DNA of 14,966 nucleotides. It comes from an uncultured Lachnospiraceae bacterium. GTDB taxonomy: Bacteria > Bacillota > Clostridia > Lachnospirales > Lachnospiraceae. The stretch is from assembly GCA_934434905.1 (NCBI GenBank), contig CAKSAI010000046.1, positions 1 through 14,966 of the forward strand, given 5' to 3'. Made by a program: the position numbers and the translations under genes. Below, piece by piece: positions 6,883 through 13,275 of this stretch. The stretch's first letter is position 1. Each line of letters starts with the position of its first letter. The notes beneath the pieces were generated by a model. The model was not told where the DNA came from, searched no databases, and saw nothing but the letters and a program-made list of their open reading frames with translations.

Positions 6883-7716
6883 ATGAGCCAATCATTGGAT
6901 AATAGAAGATATAAACCCATCGGTGTATTTGATTCCGGCGTAGGCGGTCTGACAGTAGCCAGGGAGATCATGCGCCAGCTTCCGGGGGAGCGCCTGATCT
7001 ACTTCGGTGACACCGCGCGGGTTCCATATGGAAGCAAGTCAAAGGAGACCATCACCCGCTACTCCCGGCAGATCATCCGTTTTCTGCAGGAAAAGGGTGT
7101 GAAAGCCATCGTTGTGGCCTGTAATACTGCCAGCGCCCTGGCGCTTCCGCAGATACGGACGGAGATTGCCATCCCCATCATCGGAGTGGTGAAGCCCGGT
7201 GCCAAGGTGGCGGCCGAGACTACCCGGAATGGGAGGATCGGCGTCATCGGTACGGAGGCCACCATCGGGAGCCAGATCTATACCAGGGTCATACATGAGC
7301 ACAACCCCAAGGCGGAGGTCATCGGGAAGCCATGTCCGTTGTTTGTGCCTCTGGTGGAGGAGGGCTGGCGGAAGGATCCCATCACGGAGGAGATTGCCAG
7401 ACGATACTTGGATTCCTTCCAGTCATCCGACATTGATACCATGATCATGGGCTGCACCCACTATCCGTTATTGCGCAGCACACTGCGCAGGATCCTGGGG
7501 GAGTCCGTTACTCTGGTGAACCCGGCCTACGAGACAGCTCAGAGCCTGAAGGCGCTGTTAGAGGAGCAGGATCTGGTCAATGATGGTCTGGAAACCGGGG
7601 AAGTTCCACAATATCAGTTCTATGTCAGCGACGCAGCGGATAAGTTCAAGGAATTTGCAAATACCATCCTGCCCTGTGAGATTGAGGAGGCGCAGCTGGT
7701 GCATATCGAGGAGTAA
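6883..7716 (+). CDS. murI: Glutamate racemase
   Basis: MurI interconverts L- and D-glutamate in the cytosol to supply D-glutamate for peptidoglycan stems. The 277-residue protein shows the complete active-site set: IGVFDSGVGGLTV with D17 and S18, YFGDTARVPYG (40-50), the first catalytic cysteine C80 in VVACNTASA, and the second, C191, in MGCTHYPLL. Length is typical. ATG 6883 has only a modest GGAG (6869-6872) ten bases upstream, but the protein begins the usual distance before GVFDSG. It heads a tight set: the DUF1934 gene starts 4 bases after its stop, and galU follows. The DUF1934 ribosome binding site is formed by the last codons of murI, which suggests translational coupling. Confidence 0.96.
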   Translation: MSQSLDNRRYKPIGVFDSGVGGLTVAREIMRQLPGERLIYFGDTARVPYGSKSKETITRYSRQIIRFLQEKGVKAIVVACNTASALALPQIRTEIAIPIIGVVKPGAKVAAETTRNGRIGVIGTEATIGSQIYTRVIHEHNPKAEVIGKPCPLFVPLVEEGWRKDPITEEIARRYLDSFQSSDIDTMIMGCTHYPLLRSTLRRILGESVTLVNPAYETAQSLKALLEEQDLVNDGLETGEVPQYQFYVSDAADKFKEFANTILPCEIEEAQLVHIEE

Positions 7717-7720
7717 GAGG

Positions 7721-8173
7721 ATGACGAAGGATATTTTGCTGACCATCAGCGGACTGCAGTTTCAGGCGCAGGAGGATGGCGACGGGGAGCCGGTCGAGGT
7801 GATCACTCCCGGTGATTATTATAAGAAGAACGAAAAGCATTATGTGTTGTATGACGAGGTCATGGAAGGCTTTGAGGGGACTACGAAGAATATCATTAAG
7901 ATCGCCCCGGACAGCCTGGATATCACCAAGAAGGGTGTGGCCAACGTTCATATGATTTTTGAAAAAAATAAAAAGAATCTGACGTATTATTACACGCCCT
8001 TTGGCAGCATACTCATTGGCATTGATGCCAAGCGGGTGCAGGTGGCGGAGACGGAGGAGAATATCGATGTGACAGTCAATTACGATTTGGAGGTCAACTA
8101 CGAATTTCTTGCCAACTGCAATATTACAGTGAATATCAAGTCCAAGAATGCAAAGGATTTTAAATTATCATAG
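7721..8173 (+). CDS. DUF1934 (YwiB-like) protein
   Basis: A 150-residue small protein of the DUF1934/YwiB family, which folds as a calycin-like beta barrel and has no assigned function. Visible family traits are the opening MTKDILLTISGLQF, the acidic EDGDGEPVEVITPGDYY segment, HYVLYDEVMEG, the ITKKGVANVHMIFEKNKK strand, YYYTPFGSILIGIDAKRV, and a C-terminal run of alternating polar and hydrophobic residues ending NVNIKSKN-like. The frame is open upstream into murI, but ATG 7721 is the start. It has GAGGAG (7708-7713) seven bases upstream, inside the end of murI, and matches the family N-terminus. It is sandwiched between murI and galU (14 bases to the galU ATG), pointing to a shared transcript for cell-envelope precursor genes. 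Confidence 0.88.
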   Translation: MTKDILLTISGLQFQAQEDGDGEPVEVITPGDYYKKNEKHYVLYDEVMEGFEGTTKNIIKIAPDSLDITKKGVANVHMIFEKNKKNLTYYYTPFGSILIGIDAKRVQVAETEENIDVTVNYDLEVNYEFLANCNITVNIKSKNAKDFKLS

Positions 8174-8187
8174 GAGGATTCGAGAAA

Positions 8188-9078
8188 ATGAAGGTAACGA
8201 AAGCAATTATACCGGCAGCGGGTCTTGGCACACGTTTCCTGCCGGCGACCAAGGCACAGCCCAAGGAGATGCTTCCCATTGTGGACAAGCCCACTATCCA
8301 GTATATCATTGAGGAGGCTGTGGCAGCGGGGATCCAGGACATTATCATCGTCACCGGGCGTAATAAGCGCTCCATTGAGGATCATTTCGACCGTTCCATC
8401 GAGTTGGAGCTGGAGCTGGAGCGGAGTGGAAAGCTGGAGATGCTGGAGATGGTGAAGGACATCTCGGAGATGGCCAACATTCACTACATACGTCAGAAGG
8501 AGCCCAGAGGATTGGGACATGCCATCCTGACTGCCCGGCATTTTATCGGAGATGAACCATTTGCGGTGCTTCTGGGGGACGATGTAGTGATTTCTAAGCA
8601 GCCCTGTCTGGGACAGATGCTGGATGTGTACAATGAGTACCGCACATCCATCCTGGGCGTACAGACCGTGCCCCATGAGGTGGTGAACAAGTACGGGATC
8701 ATCGCAGGCAAGCAGGTGGATGACCGGGTGTACAAGGTGCAGGATATGGTGGAGAAGCCTGCAATTGACGAGGCACCATCCAATGTGGCAGTCCTTGGAA
8801 GATATATTATCATGCCGGATATTTTCGAGTTCCTGGAGACACAGGAGGCCGGTAAGGGCGGGGAGATCCAGTTGACAGATGCCTTAAAGCGTCTGGCAAA
8901 GGAACAGGCCATGTATGCCTATGATTTCAAGGGGCACCGCTACGACGTGGGAACCAAGACCGGTTTTATCCAGGCCAATATTGAATTTGCACTGCGTAAC
9001 CCGGAGCTTAGAGACGAGATGAAGGCGTACCTGGATGAGCTTCATGAGAATATGGATTCTATGCTTGATTACGAGTAA
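8188..9078 (+). CDS. galU: UTP--glucose-1-phosphate uridylyltransferase
   Basis: GalU/GtaB makes UDP-glucose from UTP and glucose-1-phosphate in the cytosol, feeding polysaccharide, teichoic-acid or glycolipid synthesis. The 296-residue nucleotidyltransferase has the nucleotide loop IPAAGLGTRFLPATKAQPKE (8-27), DKPTIQYIIEEAVAAGI, the KEPRGLGHAIL segment, LLGDDV for metal binding, the VEKPA motif, GRYIIMPDIFE, and GKGGEIQLTDAL followed by HRYDVGTKTGFIQANIEFAL. Length fits the family. AGGAGG (8172-8177) overlaps the stop of the DUF1934 gene and lies 10 bases before ATG 8188. A strong intrinsic terminator follows 22 bases after the stop, closing the murI–DUF1934–galU unit. Confidence 0.96.
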   Translation: MKVTKAIIPAAGLGTRFLPATKAQPKEMLPIVDKPTIQYIIEEAVAAGIQDIIIVTGRNKRSIEDHFDRSIELELELERSGKLEMLEMVKDISEMANIHYIRQKEPRGLGHAILTARHFIGDEPFAVLLGDDVVISKQPCLGQMLDVYNEYRTSILGVQTVPHEVVNKYGIIAGKQVDDRVYKVQDMVEKPAIDEAPSNVAVLGRYIIMPDIFEFLETQEAGKGGEIQLTDALKRLAKEQAMYAYDFKGHRYDVGTKTGFIQANIEFALRNPELRDEMKAYLDELHENMDSMLDYE

Positions 9079-9100
9079 TTCGTGTAATTTGACTTCAACG

Positions 9101-9136
9101 AAAAACCCGAAGGTGTGCAAGACCTTCGGGTTTTCC
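9101..9136 (+). terminator. Intrinsic terminator after galU
   Basis: AAAACCCGAAGGT (9102-9114) pairs perfectly over 13 bp with ACCTTCGGGTTTT (9122-9134) around a 7-base loop, GC-rich in the middle and with a TTTT end. The A-run at the 5' side means it could also work from the other direction. Confidence 0.9.
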
Positions 9137-9172
9137 TATGTGCGCCTGTTTTGAATTTTTTATAACATTATA

Positions 9173-9201
9173 TTGACAAATAATATTATACGACATATAA
9201 T
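9173..9201 (+). promoter_or_regulatory. Consensus sigma-A promoter of the PadR operon
   Basis: TTGACA (9173-9178) and TATAAT (9196-9201) match both consensus boxes perfectly with 17-base spacing. The upstream region is AT-rich (GAATTTTTTATAACATTATA, 9153-9172) like an UP element. Transcription should start near 9208, about 50 bases before the PadR ATG. Confidence 0.87.
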
Positions 9202-9204
9202 ATT
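9182..9204 (+). promoter_or_regulatory. Probable PadR operator over the -10 box
   Basis: AATATTATA (9182-9190) and TATAATATT (9196-9204) are a perfect 9-bp inverted repeat separated by CGACA. The dyad covers the promoter spacer and the whole -10 box, so a bound dimer would block RNA polymerase. Its size and symmetry fit a PadR-type dimer encoded immediately downstream; autoregulation is an inference. Confidence 0.65.
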
Positions 9205-9258
9205 GAAAACGGAATAGTAATATACGCAGAACAATAGAGAGGAAGCGAGTGTGATTGC

Positions 9259-9582
9259 ATGGTATTTAATACAGGAGCCGCATTATTGGATGCCATAGTG
9301 CTGGCGGTTGTGAGCAAGGAAGAAGACGGCACATACGGATATAAGATCACGCAGGATGTAAGGAAAGCAATAGAGATCTCAGAGTCCACGCTGTATCCTG
9401 TGCTGCGGCGGTTGCAGAAGGACGGCTGTCTTCAGGTCTATGATGTGGAATGTGGCGGAAGGAATCGCAGATACTATAAGATTACGGAGAGAGGAAGCGT
9501 GCAGCTAAATCTATACAAGACAGAATGGGAAGATTATTCTTCTAAGATTTCATTGCTGTTTTCGGGAGGAGAGATATTATGA
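9259..9582 (+). CDS. PadR-like transcriptional regulator
   Basis: A 107-residue regulator of the short PadR subgroup: a winged helix with little C-terminal extension. The family signature is clear in YGYKITQDV, ISESTLYPVLRRLQKDGCL (recognition helix) and the wing GGRNRRYYKITERGSVQLN, followed by a final helix for dimerisation. Such proteins usually repress their own operon and respond to drugs, phenolics or envelope stress. ATG 9259 is the only in-frame start near the conserved N-terminus; AGAGGAAG (9237-9244) lies rather far upstream (about 14 bases). The stop overlaps the next gene as ATGA. A dyad over the promoter at 9182-9204 is the probable binding site. The effector is unknown. Confidence 0.9.
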   Translation: MVFNTGAALLDAIVLAVVSKEEDGTYGYKITQDVRKAIEISESTLYPVLRRLQKDGCLQVYDVECGGRNRRYYKITERGSVQLNLYKTEWEDYSSKISLLFSGGEIL

Positions 9583-10262
9583 GCAGACAAGAATTTATGG
9601 AACAGCTGGAACGGCTGTTGACGGATATCCCGGAGGAGGAGCGGACAGAGGCGCTGACCTATTATAATGGGTACTTTGAAGATGCCGGTGCGGAGAATGA
9701 GGCGAATATCATCCGGGAACTGGAGTCCCCGGAAAAGGTGGCCGCGATCATCAAGGCCGATATCGGCGCAGAGGAGACAAAGGTGTATACAGAGGCCGGA
9801 TATGAGGATGTCCGGTTCCGGCAGAAAGAGGAAGTGGGGCAGTATACGGAAGCTGCCGGACAGAAGAGACCACAGAAACGCTCGTCAACCGAGATCGTAT
9901 TGCTGGTGCTGCTGGCAGTTCTTACCAGCCCCATATGGCTGGGACTTCTTGCAGGACTGCTGGGCGTAATCGTTGGCGTGTTTGGAGCGGTTCTGGGTAT
10001 TCTTGCAGCGTTTGTCTGTACGGTATTTGCACTTTATCTGGCTGGAATTGTGTTTGTGTGCGTCGGGATCGGCATGTTTGTCATAGGAACGTTTGGTGCC
10101 GGAAGCGGTCTTTTGGGTGCAGGACTTCTGGTGCTGGCATTGGCTATATTGGGAACAGTAGGCTGTGTATGGGTGTTTGGTAAGTTTTTGCCGTGGCTGT
10201 TTCGCGGAACGGTCCGCTTGTGCAGGCGCCCATTTCAGAGAAAGGAGGAGCAAGTAGCATGA
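9579..10262 (+). CDS. DUF1700 (HAAS-type) membrane protein
   Basis: A 227-residue membrane protein. The first ~65 residues (MSRQEFMEQLERLLTDIPEE, then EALTYYNGYFEDAGAENEAN and ELESPEKVAAIIKADIG) are the helical DUF1700/HAAS module, commonly found beside PadR regulators. After a charged linker (about 66-105), residues ~106-210 hold roughly four hydrophobic helices rich in Gly, Leu and Val, and the end is basic. It starts inside the PadR stop (ATGA) with GGAGGAG (9565-9571) close upstream, and ends in another ATGA overlap with the DUF4097 gene, so the three are translationally coupled. The family is thought to act as a membrane partner in PadR-controlled responses, but no biochemical role is established. 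Confidence 0.85.
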   Translation: MSRQEFMEQLERLLTDIPEEERTEALTYYNGYFEDAGAENEANIIRELESPEKVAAIIKADIGAEETKVYTEAGYEDVRFRQKEEVGQYTEAAGQKRPQKRSSTEIVLLVLLAVLTSPIWLGLLAGLLGVIVGVFGAVLGILAAFVCTVFALYLAGIVFVCVGIGMFVIGTFGAGSGLLGAGLLVLALAILGTVGCVWVFGKFLPWLFRGTVRLCRRPFQRKEEQVA

Positions 10263-11170
10263 AAAGATTTACAAAGGTTTGTCTGATCGTGTGCGGGGTG
10301 TTGGCAGGTCTTGGTTTACTGTTTGGTATTATCGGACTTAGTATGGGCTTTGGTGTCCGGCAGTTCTTGGCAATGGCAAAGGCGGGAGCATTCAATATTT
10401 CCTGGAGCGATGACGGTGTGAAGTTTTTCGGTGGAGAAGATACGGATAGGGAGCAGGATGCTTCTGCGGGGGCGGACAGTGACTGGAGCAGCGATACAAA
10501 GACATTTGCAGCAGCAGGTGTGCAGAAGCTGGATATGGAACTTGATTTCGGAACGCTCTCTATGGAACCCTCCCAGGGCGGTGCTATCGAAGTTGAGATG
10601 AATTATCGGAGTGTCTGGGGTAATTATAGCCGCAAGATAGATTGTATGCTGGAGGGAGATACCCTAAAAATACAAGACAGCGTGCAGAAATCCGTTTTGA
10701 AGCTGTTTACCTGCGATTCCAAGGATGCGACTCTTGTGGTCCGCATTCCGGAGGGAAAGATATTTGAAGAGGTGGAACTGGACATTGGTGCCGCAGATGT
10801 TATTGTAAAAGCCGGGCTTAACAGTAAGAAAACGGATTTCACCATCGGCGCCGGGCATATGACATTAAGCGGTGTGGAGACTGGGGAGCTGGATCTGGAA
10901 TGCGGTGCAGGCCAGATGGAATTGCGTGATGTGACAGCCAGGAACATTTCCGCGGAGTGCGGCCTTGGACAGATTACCATGGATGTCAACGGAGCCGAAG
11001 AGGAGTATAATTACGAAATCGAGTGCGGCATAGGTCGTGTGGCGGTCGGTGATTCCGAGTACAGCGGTCTTGGCAACAGCAAGGAGATTAATAACGGCGC
11101 GAACCAGAGTATGAGCATTGACTGCGGTGTCGGTGAGGTCGTAGTGTCATTTACGAAAGGTGTGGACTGA
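10259..11170 (+). CDS. DUF4097 beta-repeat envelope protein
   Basis: A 303-residue protein with one N-terminal membrane anchor (about 5-30, VCLIVCGVLAGLGLLFGIIG) and an acidic Ser/Asp-rich linker. From about residue 95 there is a ladder of short beta repeats: LDFGTLSM, LDIGAADVIV, FTIGAGHMTL, LECGAGQMEL, AECGLGQITM, IECGIGRVAV and IDCGVGEVVV (last at 287-296). This is the DUF4097 pattern, a putative beta-helix-like surface domain, probably outside the membrane. The last four rungs each carry Cys-Gly at the same place. The frame is open further upstream, but ATG 10259 has AGGAGG (10243-10248) ten bases before it and overlaps the DUF1700 stop as ATGA. It completes a PadR–DUF1700–DUF4097 cassette. 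Function unknown; sensing or scaffolding of the envelope is a guess from context. Confidence 0.85.
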   Translation: MKRFTKVCLIVCGVLAGLGLLFGIIGLSMGFGVRQFLAMAKAGAFNISWSDDGVKFFGGEDTDREQDASAGADSDWSSDTKTFAAAGVQKLDMELDFGTLSMEPSQGGAIEVEMNYRSVWGNYSRKIDCMLEGDTLKIQDSVQKSVLKLFTCDSKDATLVVRIPEGKIFEEVELDIGAADVIVKAGLNSKKTDFTIGAGHMTLSGVETGELDLECGAGQMELRDVTARNISAECGLGQITMDVNGAEEEYNYEIECGIGRVAVGDSEYSGLGNSKEINNGANQSMSIDCGVGEVVVSFTKGVD

Positions 11171-11219
11171 AATGCTGTCGTTTCCTTTATGAAAATATCA
11201 TGTGAAAAGAGGTGGCAGT

Positions 11220-12200
11220 ATGCCATTGCGGGCGATATTGATAGATCGGCAGATACTAACAGAGCACGGAAGTATGAATCAGCCCTTGGATGGGTGTCTG
11301 AGAGATGCAGAGAACCATGGGCTGACGGTTGTAGATATCGGTATTTTTTCTAAAACGGACAATCGAAAAGAGATTGCTATAGAGGAAATGAAGGAGTGGC
11401 TTGGGAGACTGGGCCTCTCCTTCTGTGATTGCCTGATGATTGCAGACTGCGAGGAAAGCGTCCGGCAGGCGAAGGACTTTGGAACAGCAGTTCTTGGATA
11501 TGAGCCGGATAGCTGCTGCCGGATTCAGTCACATCTGGATATGATCGTTCAGGGATTTGAAGAGATTGATCTGAACTTCCTCGTGCGTGTATACCAACGT
11601 TTTTTCGGCCTCCCCTGGGACATTGTTGAGACAGATCGATGTTTGGTGCGGGAGATGACACTTCAGGATCTCGATGCCTTATACGAACTCTATCGGCCCC
11701 AGGAGGTCACCCGTTATCTGGATGGTCTGGATGAGGATCGGCAGAAGGAGGAAGCCAGGCTGAAGGATCATATCCGCTGTATGTATCGTTTCTATGGGTA
11801 CGGTATGTGGGCGGTGGTGGAGAAGTCTACCGGGCGGCTGATCGGAAGAGCGGGCTTTGGACATCTGGCAGTGGAGGATACACAAATGCCAAAGAAGGAT
11901 AGTCCTGTGATGGAGGATACGCTTATGCCGGGGAACGATTGTCTTGTGGCGGAGGATATGCTTATGCCGGAGCTTGGTTATCTTATTGCTGCGGATAAGC
12001 AATGCCAGGGCTATGCCACGGAGGTGTGCAGGGATATACTTGATTATGGGTGGAGGGAACTGGGATTTTCCCAAGTCTATTGCCGTATCAAGGAGGAAAA
12101 TTTCGCGTCTGTTCATTTGGCGGAGAAGCTGGGGTTTGTGCAGGAGAAATGTGTGGCGGAGGATGGAAAGATGTTTCTTTGGTACAAATTAGGAAGATGA
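11220..12200 (+). CDS. Degenerate HAD-like domain fused to GNAT acetyltransferase
   Basis: A 326-residue two-domain protein. Residues 1-~135 resemble the core of a HAD-family hydrolase: an initial strand PLRAILIDRQIL and, later, CLMIADCEESVRQAKDFGTA with VLGYE, like the HAD motif that follows the Asp pair. The catalytic DxD of motif I is not present (DRQ), so this half is probably inactive. Residues ~140-326 are a RimJ/RimL-type GNAT domain: LVREMTLQDLDALYELY, GYGMWAVVEKSTGRLIGRAG, ELGYLIAADKQCQGYATEVC for acetyl-CoA binding, and NFASVHLAEKLGFV. The substrate is unknown. A three-copy 13-residue repeat (217-255) expands the GNAT domain just before the ELGYLI strand. I chose ATG 11220, five bases after GAGGTGG, over the GTG at 11202. 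It lies 49 bases after the DUF4097 gene and may be read from the same promoter. Confidence 0.83.
   Translation: MPLRAILIDRQILTEHGSMNQPLDGCLRDAENHGLTVVDIGIFSKTDNRKEIAIEEMKEWLGRLGLSFCDCLMIADCEESVRQAKDFGTAVLGYEPDSCCRIQSHLDMIVQGFEEIDLNFLVRVYQRFFGLPWDIVETDRCLVREMTLQDLDALYELYRPQEVTRYLDGLDEDRQKEEARLKDHIRCMYRFYGYGMWAVVEKSTGRLIGRAGFGHLAVEDTQMPKKDSPVMEDTLMPGNDCLVAEDMLMPELGYLIAADKQCQGYATEVCRDILDYGWRELGFSQVYCRIKEENFASVHLAEKLGFVQEKCVAEDGKMFLWYKLGR
11868..11984 (+). repeat. Three-copy 39-bp in-frame tandem repeat
   Basis: Units at 11868-11906, 11907-11945 and 11946-11984 each span 13 codons and encode AVEDTQMPKKDSP, VMEDTLMPGNDCL and VAEDMLMPELGYL. The shared core is x-x-E-D-x-x-M-P, and copies 2 and 3 are closest, both with GAGGAT, CTTATGCCG and a final CTT. 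The third unit runs directly into a native GNAT strand, so the array looks like an expansion of a single ancestral segment. Confidence 0.85.
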
Positions 12201-12274
12201 AGGAAAATTATCAATAAATGGGTGGAAATGCAAGAAATTATTCATATACAAAAAGAAAGAGAGAGGAATATATC

Positions 12275-13000
12275 ATGAGGATTACGGAGAGAATCACAGA
12301 GAATACCCAGAATTTCGGGCAACGCAGGCCGATTGTCATCGGCTTCCTGGGAGACAGCGTGACACAAGGCTGTTTTGAATTGTATCGCAAGGATGAAAAT
12401 ACCCTGGAGACAGAATTCAGAAGCTATGAAGCGTATCACAGCAAGCTGAAGCGTATGCTGGAGGAGGTATTTCCTTCTGTACCCATTAATATCATAAATG
12501 CAGGCATCAGCGGCGATAGTGCTCGTGGTGGAAGAAAACGGCTTTCGCGGGATATACTTCCATTTCAGCCGGATCTTGTAGTGGTCTGCTTCGGTCTGAA
12601 TGATGTGACTTTGGGCATGGAGGGGCTCCCATTATATGCCGAAGCGCTGGAGGGAATCTTCCGGGATCTGCGCACTGCAGGGATCGAGACGATATTTATG
12701 ACACCCAATATGATAGGGACCAGGGTAGTTGCAGAGGAGACAGATCCCTTTATCCGTTCTACCTTGGAAAATGTAACAAGATTCCAGATGGACGGTATCA
12801 TGGACGCTTATATGGAGAAGGCAAAGGAAGTATGTGCCGAAAATCAGGTTCCCGTGTGCGACTGCTACACGAAATGGAAAAAGCTTATGGAAAATGGCGC
12901 TGATGTTACAAGACTTCTGGCCAACCGGGTGAATCACCCCACCGAGAACATGCACTGGCTCTTTGCGGCTTCTCTGTTTGAGATGATCCTGGGACTGTGA
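12275..13000 (+). CDS. SGNH/GDSL-type hydrolase
   Basis: A 241-residue SGNH-fold esterase or lipase-like protein with no signal peptide, so probably cytosolic. Block I is IGFLGDSVTQG with nucleophile S28; block II is INAGISGDSARGG, supplying the oxyanion Gly; block III is CFGLNDVTLG with N109. The C-terminal block V is NRVNHPTENMHWLFAAS with H221 and H227. The usual D-x-x-H Asp before the catalytic His is Arg here. Family members act on acyl or acetyl esters of sugars or lipids; the substrate cannot be told. ATG 12275 has GAGAGGA (12261-12267) seven bases upstream. An in-frame ATG at 12218 would add a basic tail lacking family similarity and has no good ribosome binding site. It follows the GNAT gene by 74 bases without a visible terminator. 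No convincing terminator follows it; the T7 run at 13112-13118 has only a 5-bp stem before it. Confidence 0.88.
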   Translation: MRITERITENTQNFGQRRPIVIGFLGDSVTQGCFELYRKDENTLETEFRSYEAYHSKLKRMLEEVFPSVPINIINAGISGDSARGGRKRLSRDILPFQPDLVVVCFGLNDVTLGMEGLPLYAEALEGIFRDLRTAGIETIFMTPNMIGTRVVAEETDPFIRSTLENVTRFQMDGIMDAYMEKAKEVCAENQVPVCDCYTKWKKLMENGADVTRLLANRVNHPTENMHWLFAASLFEMILGL

Positions 13001-13179
13001 GCGAAGGGCTGGCACGATTTCCCGGATAGATATCGGTCTGCCCTAACTTCAGAAAAATATTGCATTTTCTCCCGAAACTCCGGAATCTTCATAGTACATC
13101 GACGGAAGACGTTTTTTTAGAAAGTCGTATTTTTGATATTCTTTTGTTCTGTATGGTTGTATAATACAGTTAAAGAACT

Positions 13180-13188
13180 TGCTATAAT
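13180..13188 (+). promoter_or_regulatory. Candidate extended -10 promoter of the glycosidase-like gene
   Basis: TGCTATAAT (13180-13188) is a perfect extended -10 element (TG-n-TATAAT). The nearest -35-like TTGTAT (13157-13162) is 20 bases away, too far to count strongly. Transcription would start near 13195, leaving an 80-base leader. A second TATAAT (13160-13165) lies inside a 6-bp inverted repeat CTGTAT/ATACAG (13149-13154, 13164-13169). The rest of the 13001-13275 gap is AT-rich with no gene I can support. Confidence 0.4.
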
Positions 13189-13275
13189 TTGACACAACTA
13201 TTAGTGAGCGGATATACGGAGGAATTACCACACGGACAACAGCTAGGCATAATAAAAAACGGAAGGGATATAGCA

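Noticed and set aside
11868..11984. Three-unit repeat as a CRISPR array
   Set aside because: Units are directly adjacent with no spacers, in frame within a coding gene, and each encodes 13 residues.
13082..13118. TCTTC/GAAGA stem followed by a T7 run as a terminator for the SGNH gene
   Set aside because: Only five weak pairs with a long loop; too unstable to call.
13133..13165. TTGATA (13133-13138) with TATAAT (13160-13165) as a promoter
   Set aside because: The spacer is 21 bases. The extended -10 at 13180-13188 is a better candidate.
13201..13250. GTGAGCGGATA (13204-13214) resembles half of the E. coli lac operator, and ACAACAGCTA follows, near a TATAAT
   Set aside because: The second half of the operator dyad is missing, so no symmetric LacI-type site exists; most likely a chance resemblance.
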